DNA of 64,000 nucleotides, from assembly GCA_947650365.1 (NCBI GenBank), contig OX393549.1, positions 88,530,170-88,594,169 of the forward strand, in the 5' to 3' direction. A program made the position numbers and the translations under genes. This stretch comes from Chamaelirium japonicum. Its lineage: Eukaryota > Streptophyta > Magnoliopsida > Liliales > Melanthiaceae. Of this stretch, positions 61,116 to 64,000 are shown one piece after another; position 1 is the stretch's first letter, and each line of letters begins with the position of its first letter. The notes below the pieces were generated by a model. That model was not told the DNA's origin, searched no databases, and saw only the letters and a program-made list of their open reading frames with translations.

Positions 61116-61618
61116 ATACTATTTGAGCCTGGTGAATCCCCTCCCGAGTATTGATCGAAACCCCTAAGATGACAAGGAATATTTCTAGAATATTCTTCAT
61201 AGACCAAAACTCTATAAATAGCCAACCCTGTAAAATATTCGGGACCTGAATTCCAGACTAAAATCCCACCTCCTATTTTCTAGAGCTCTTTGAGTTTTCT
61301 GGTTTTCAGACTCCTTCTCCACCCTCTGTCAATTTAGAAGAAGCACACCTCGTCCTGTCAAGAGTAGCTCTATTTTTAACTCAAAGATAGTGGATTAAAA
61401 GGTTGCGTTTTACAACACGGAGACATAGGCTTCGGCCAGACTCCGTCATTACATCCTGTGTCAGTTCTTTCTCTACCTTTCTACTCTACAGTACTTGTGT
61501 GATAGCCCTACAAGTCACAGCTCAGCGCTTCGAAGTGCGCCACATCCCGAAGGATAAAACCTTCACTCGACTGTTAGAGGAGGGTCACGTACGACGGCCG
61601 AAATCCTCCCTTATAGTT

Positions 61619-61630
61619 TGGCACCATCTG
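61619..61630 (+). other. Retrotransposon primer-binding site
   Basis: TGGCACCATCTG resembles the TGGCGCCATCTG site of Tat-lineage Ty3/gypsy elements. The LTR would end just before it (near 61616); its start is not fixed. Confidence 0.45.
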
Positions 61631-61735
61631 TTGAATTCGTCCTATCAACTTGCAACTTCCAAGATTTCCAGCTCCTTCGGTAGTAGCTACCGATTGCCCG
61701 AGTAATCCGTCTGTCTCCATCGCTATACCTAAATG

Positions 61736-63190
61736 GCAAAGATACCGATGAACCAGAGGAAGAGAAGTAACATGCATCCAGACGGTCAGAATCCAATGAC
61801 TCACTCAATGAGTCATCGGTTCACAACCAGCTTACACTTGGAACAGCAACCCGCTATGAATTCGATGAGTCGCTCGTTGGTGGATTGCACTGCTCAAGCT
61901 AAACCTCGGCAGTCCCCTCAGCTTGTTGGCGCAACTACTCCGCAATGCTTAGGGAAAGCGCACATCTCCCCCATCGCCGATCCTTAGGTAACGTATCAAA
62001 TCACGACAGAGAACTTCCAGATCCTTACTCTCATAAAGCATAATATTGCTCTCATGGTTAAGAGAGATGCTCTCCAATAAACCACAATCAATGCATAAGT
62101 CAACCTTCCGCGGTCAGTCGTCGACATCAATGATGGAGCAAATGTCCGCCGGTAGGTCGACCAATTTTTCGCTCCTTCTAAACAATCTGCCGTAGACATC
62201 CCTCAAAGGTCCCTTGAATCCCTCTTGAGAAGACCCTCGTCTATTCCTCCCAAGCCAACGGTCTAGGAACATCTCAATGAATCTGCTCGCCATCCTCAGT
62301 CTCTTAGCTCTGAGTCATCCCCCGATCCCCGCATCGTGAGGGATGTTTGGAACGATGGTCGCCGCTCTACCGTTCGACAATATTATAACGACGACCGAAC
62401 CCCAACAGGGCATCGGATGACGAGAGGGACTCTGACGCCCTCTCTTCGTCCTCTTCCTCCGAGACGCCTCTCCATCCAATGAGGTAATCATCGAAACAAT
62501 CATGCCTCCAAAGGTACATCAGCAGATTCATCGATCCTAGTTTTCTCAAAACTGAAGAGCCCCCATTCTCCCCAGGTTCAACTTTCTAACTAGAGATCCA
62601 GCGCTGCATGTCTTGCCTTCAAGTAAGCGCTAATGCCACATGATAACGACAATCAGTTTCTATGTCGCACATTTGCTGGCAGTCTGGACGATATCTCTCT
62701 CGATTGGTATCACAACCTCCCAACAAGGTTTGTGATACTATCGGTTGAACCTCAAGCCAGAGAAGAAGATAGACTCCCTCTACCTGCTCAGGATGAGATC
62801 AGATGAAAACCTCCGAGAGTTCACTCGGAGATTCCAGAAAGAACACGCAGCGCTCTCAGCGCGTCACCTCGACGATGAAGCCGTCATGTTGGCATTCCAG
62901 ACCGCCCTACGCTTTGATCTCCATATTTACAACGACCTCATCCACAATCCTCATGCTTCCCTTGGAGTACTCTTCAATTAAATCCAGCAGGAGATCGAGA
63001 TAGCGGACGATCAAGTCACTCACAAAAAATATGACCTCAAGAAGTGTCTTTCTAATAAAGAGCCAATGAGACTAATAGCTCAAGCTTACAATGCGCAGGC
63101 TAAAGAAGATGGAGCCTCCAAAAGGCCAAGGCAGGCAGACGATGGACCCACCGAGCCTAGAAAGACCACGGACACCAAAGGGAAGTAGCC
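61736..63190 (+). pseudogene. Ty3/gypsy gag remnant
   Basis: Translation gives FAGSLDDISLDWYHNLPTRF (62667 on), then after a frameshift near 62740 KPEKKIDSLYLLRMRSDENL and REFTRRFQKEHAALSA, a stop after GVLFN, and IQQEIEIADDQVTHKKYDL with a basic end. These match the core of retrotransposon gag (capsid) proteins. Upstream sequence from 61736 is a Met/Ser/Gln-rich N-terminal part with stops. At least two breaks make it non-functional. The polymerase is not in the window. Confidence 0.72.
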
Positions 63191-63339
63191 CATCAATCGA
63201 TCAGAGTAAAAGGCCACCGACTATCAACAAATGCAGCTCATCTAAAATACATGATGTAACATCTGCCGAGTTATCAATAAAATGGCAGCCGCTTCAAGTT
63301 CTATCGAACACTATCAAATTCTATCCCAACTTTTACTCA

Positions 63340-64000
63340 ACGCCACAGTTAGTCCGGTTCACGTTGCGACAGGGCCGGCAAACCTGCAACGGTACAAATA
63401 CAAGGGCGCAACAAGAGCGCTACATACTTTCCCTAAGTCCAACCGATACAAGGGCGCTACACTGAGTACTTCGAATCATTGGCGTCACACATGCTCCCGT
63501 TGTCACATAAGGACACATGCACTAGTGCCTCGCCGTACAGTTAGTTCGGTTCGCATTGTGACACGGCCGACTAACTTGTAACAGTATAAAGTTAAGTGTC
63601 CCAAGACGTAGGTTCGACTGAAATGGTGCTTCGCTTAAGTCCAACCAATGCTTCCCCTAAGTCCAACCGATACAAGGCCGCTACACTGAGTACTTTGAAT
63701 CATTGGCGTCACACATGCTCCCAATGTCATATAAGAACACATGCACTAGTGCCTCGCCACAGTTAGTTCGGTTCATATTGCAACACGACTGACTAACCTG
63801 CAACGGTATAAAGCTACGTGTCCCGAGATATAGGTTCGACTGAAATGGCTCTTCGCCTAAGTCCAACTGATACAAGGGCGCTACGCTGAGTACTTTGAAT
63901 CAATGACATCACATGCTCCCGTTGTCACATAAGGGCACATGCACTAGTGACTCGTCACAGTTAGCTCGGTTCATGTTAGGACACGGTCGACTAACCTGCA
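63340..64000. repeat. Tandem array, about 200-bp unit, continuing past window end
   Basis: CAGTTAGTTCGGTTCA-like starts occur at 63346, 63538, 63760 and 63958 (spacing 192, 222, 198). Other shared phrases are CACTAGTGCCTCGCC, GACTAACCTGCAACGGTA, AAGTCCAACCGATACAAGG and CTGAGTACTTTGAATCA. The 222-bp unit has an extra AAGTCCAACC block. It follows the gag remnant, as in Tat/Ogre/Retand-type elements that carry internal tandem repeats. Confidence 0.85.

Overview
This is nuclear DNA from a flowering plant. The evidence is intron-split genes for plant protein families (a plastid cystathionine gamma-synthase with the plant-specific MTO1 region, a plant annexin and a plant Pumilio/PUF protein), a Cassandra element carrying 5S rDNA sequence, plant-type TRIM, LINE, hAT, Tourist and Mutator-like elements, and long AT and GA microsatellites. 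The strongly GC-biased first exons of the two plus-strand genes are compatible with a monocot, but the species cannot be fixed from the sequence.

Layout. 1-3.1 kb: an almost complete Cassandra element and nested miniature DNA transposons. 3.2-9.1 kb (+): cystathionine gamma-synthase, 11 exons, reconstructed as an intact 550-residue protein. 9.2-19.5 kb: intergenic, with MITEs, a two-copy unknown repeat family (partner at 33.8-34.6 kb), and a frameshifted, duplicated fragment resembling 2-isopropylmalate synthase. 19.5-23.75 kb: the most unusual part, seven successive long palindromes (about 340-740 bp each), each separated from the next by long (TA)n or (GA)n/(CT)n tracts. 26.9-30.8 kb (+): an annexin, 5 exons, 316 residues. 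31-35.5 kb: SINE-like sequences, adjacent Tourist MITEs and a nested hAT MITE. 35.6-53.6 kb (-): a PUF-family gene, 5 exons, 622 residues, with one 13.8-kb intron that has absorbed an ORF1-only LINE, a complete and very young non-autonomous LTR retrotransposon (1330-bp LTRs differing at about three sites, 5-bp target duplication) and several MITEs. 54-64 kb: LINE fragments, MITEs, GA tracts and the start of a decayed Ty3/gypsy element with a gag remnant and a tandem array of roughly 200 bp running off the end.

Function. The three intact genes are unrelated: methionine synthesis in plastids, calcium-dependent membrane binding, and sequence-specific RNA binding. There is no operon-like logic. 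Most remaining sequence is transposon-derived. Exon joins were worked out by hand from splice sites, reading-frame phase and recall of the families; no alignment or transcript data were available.
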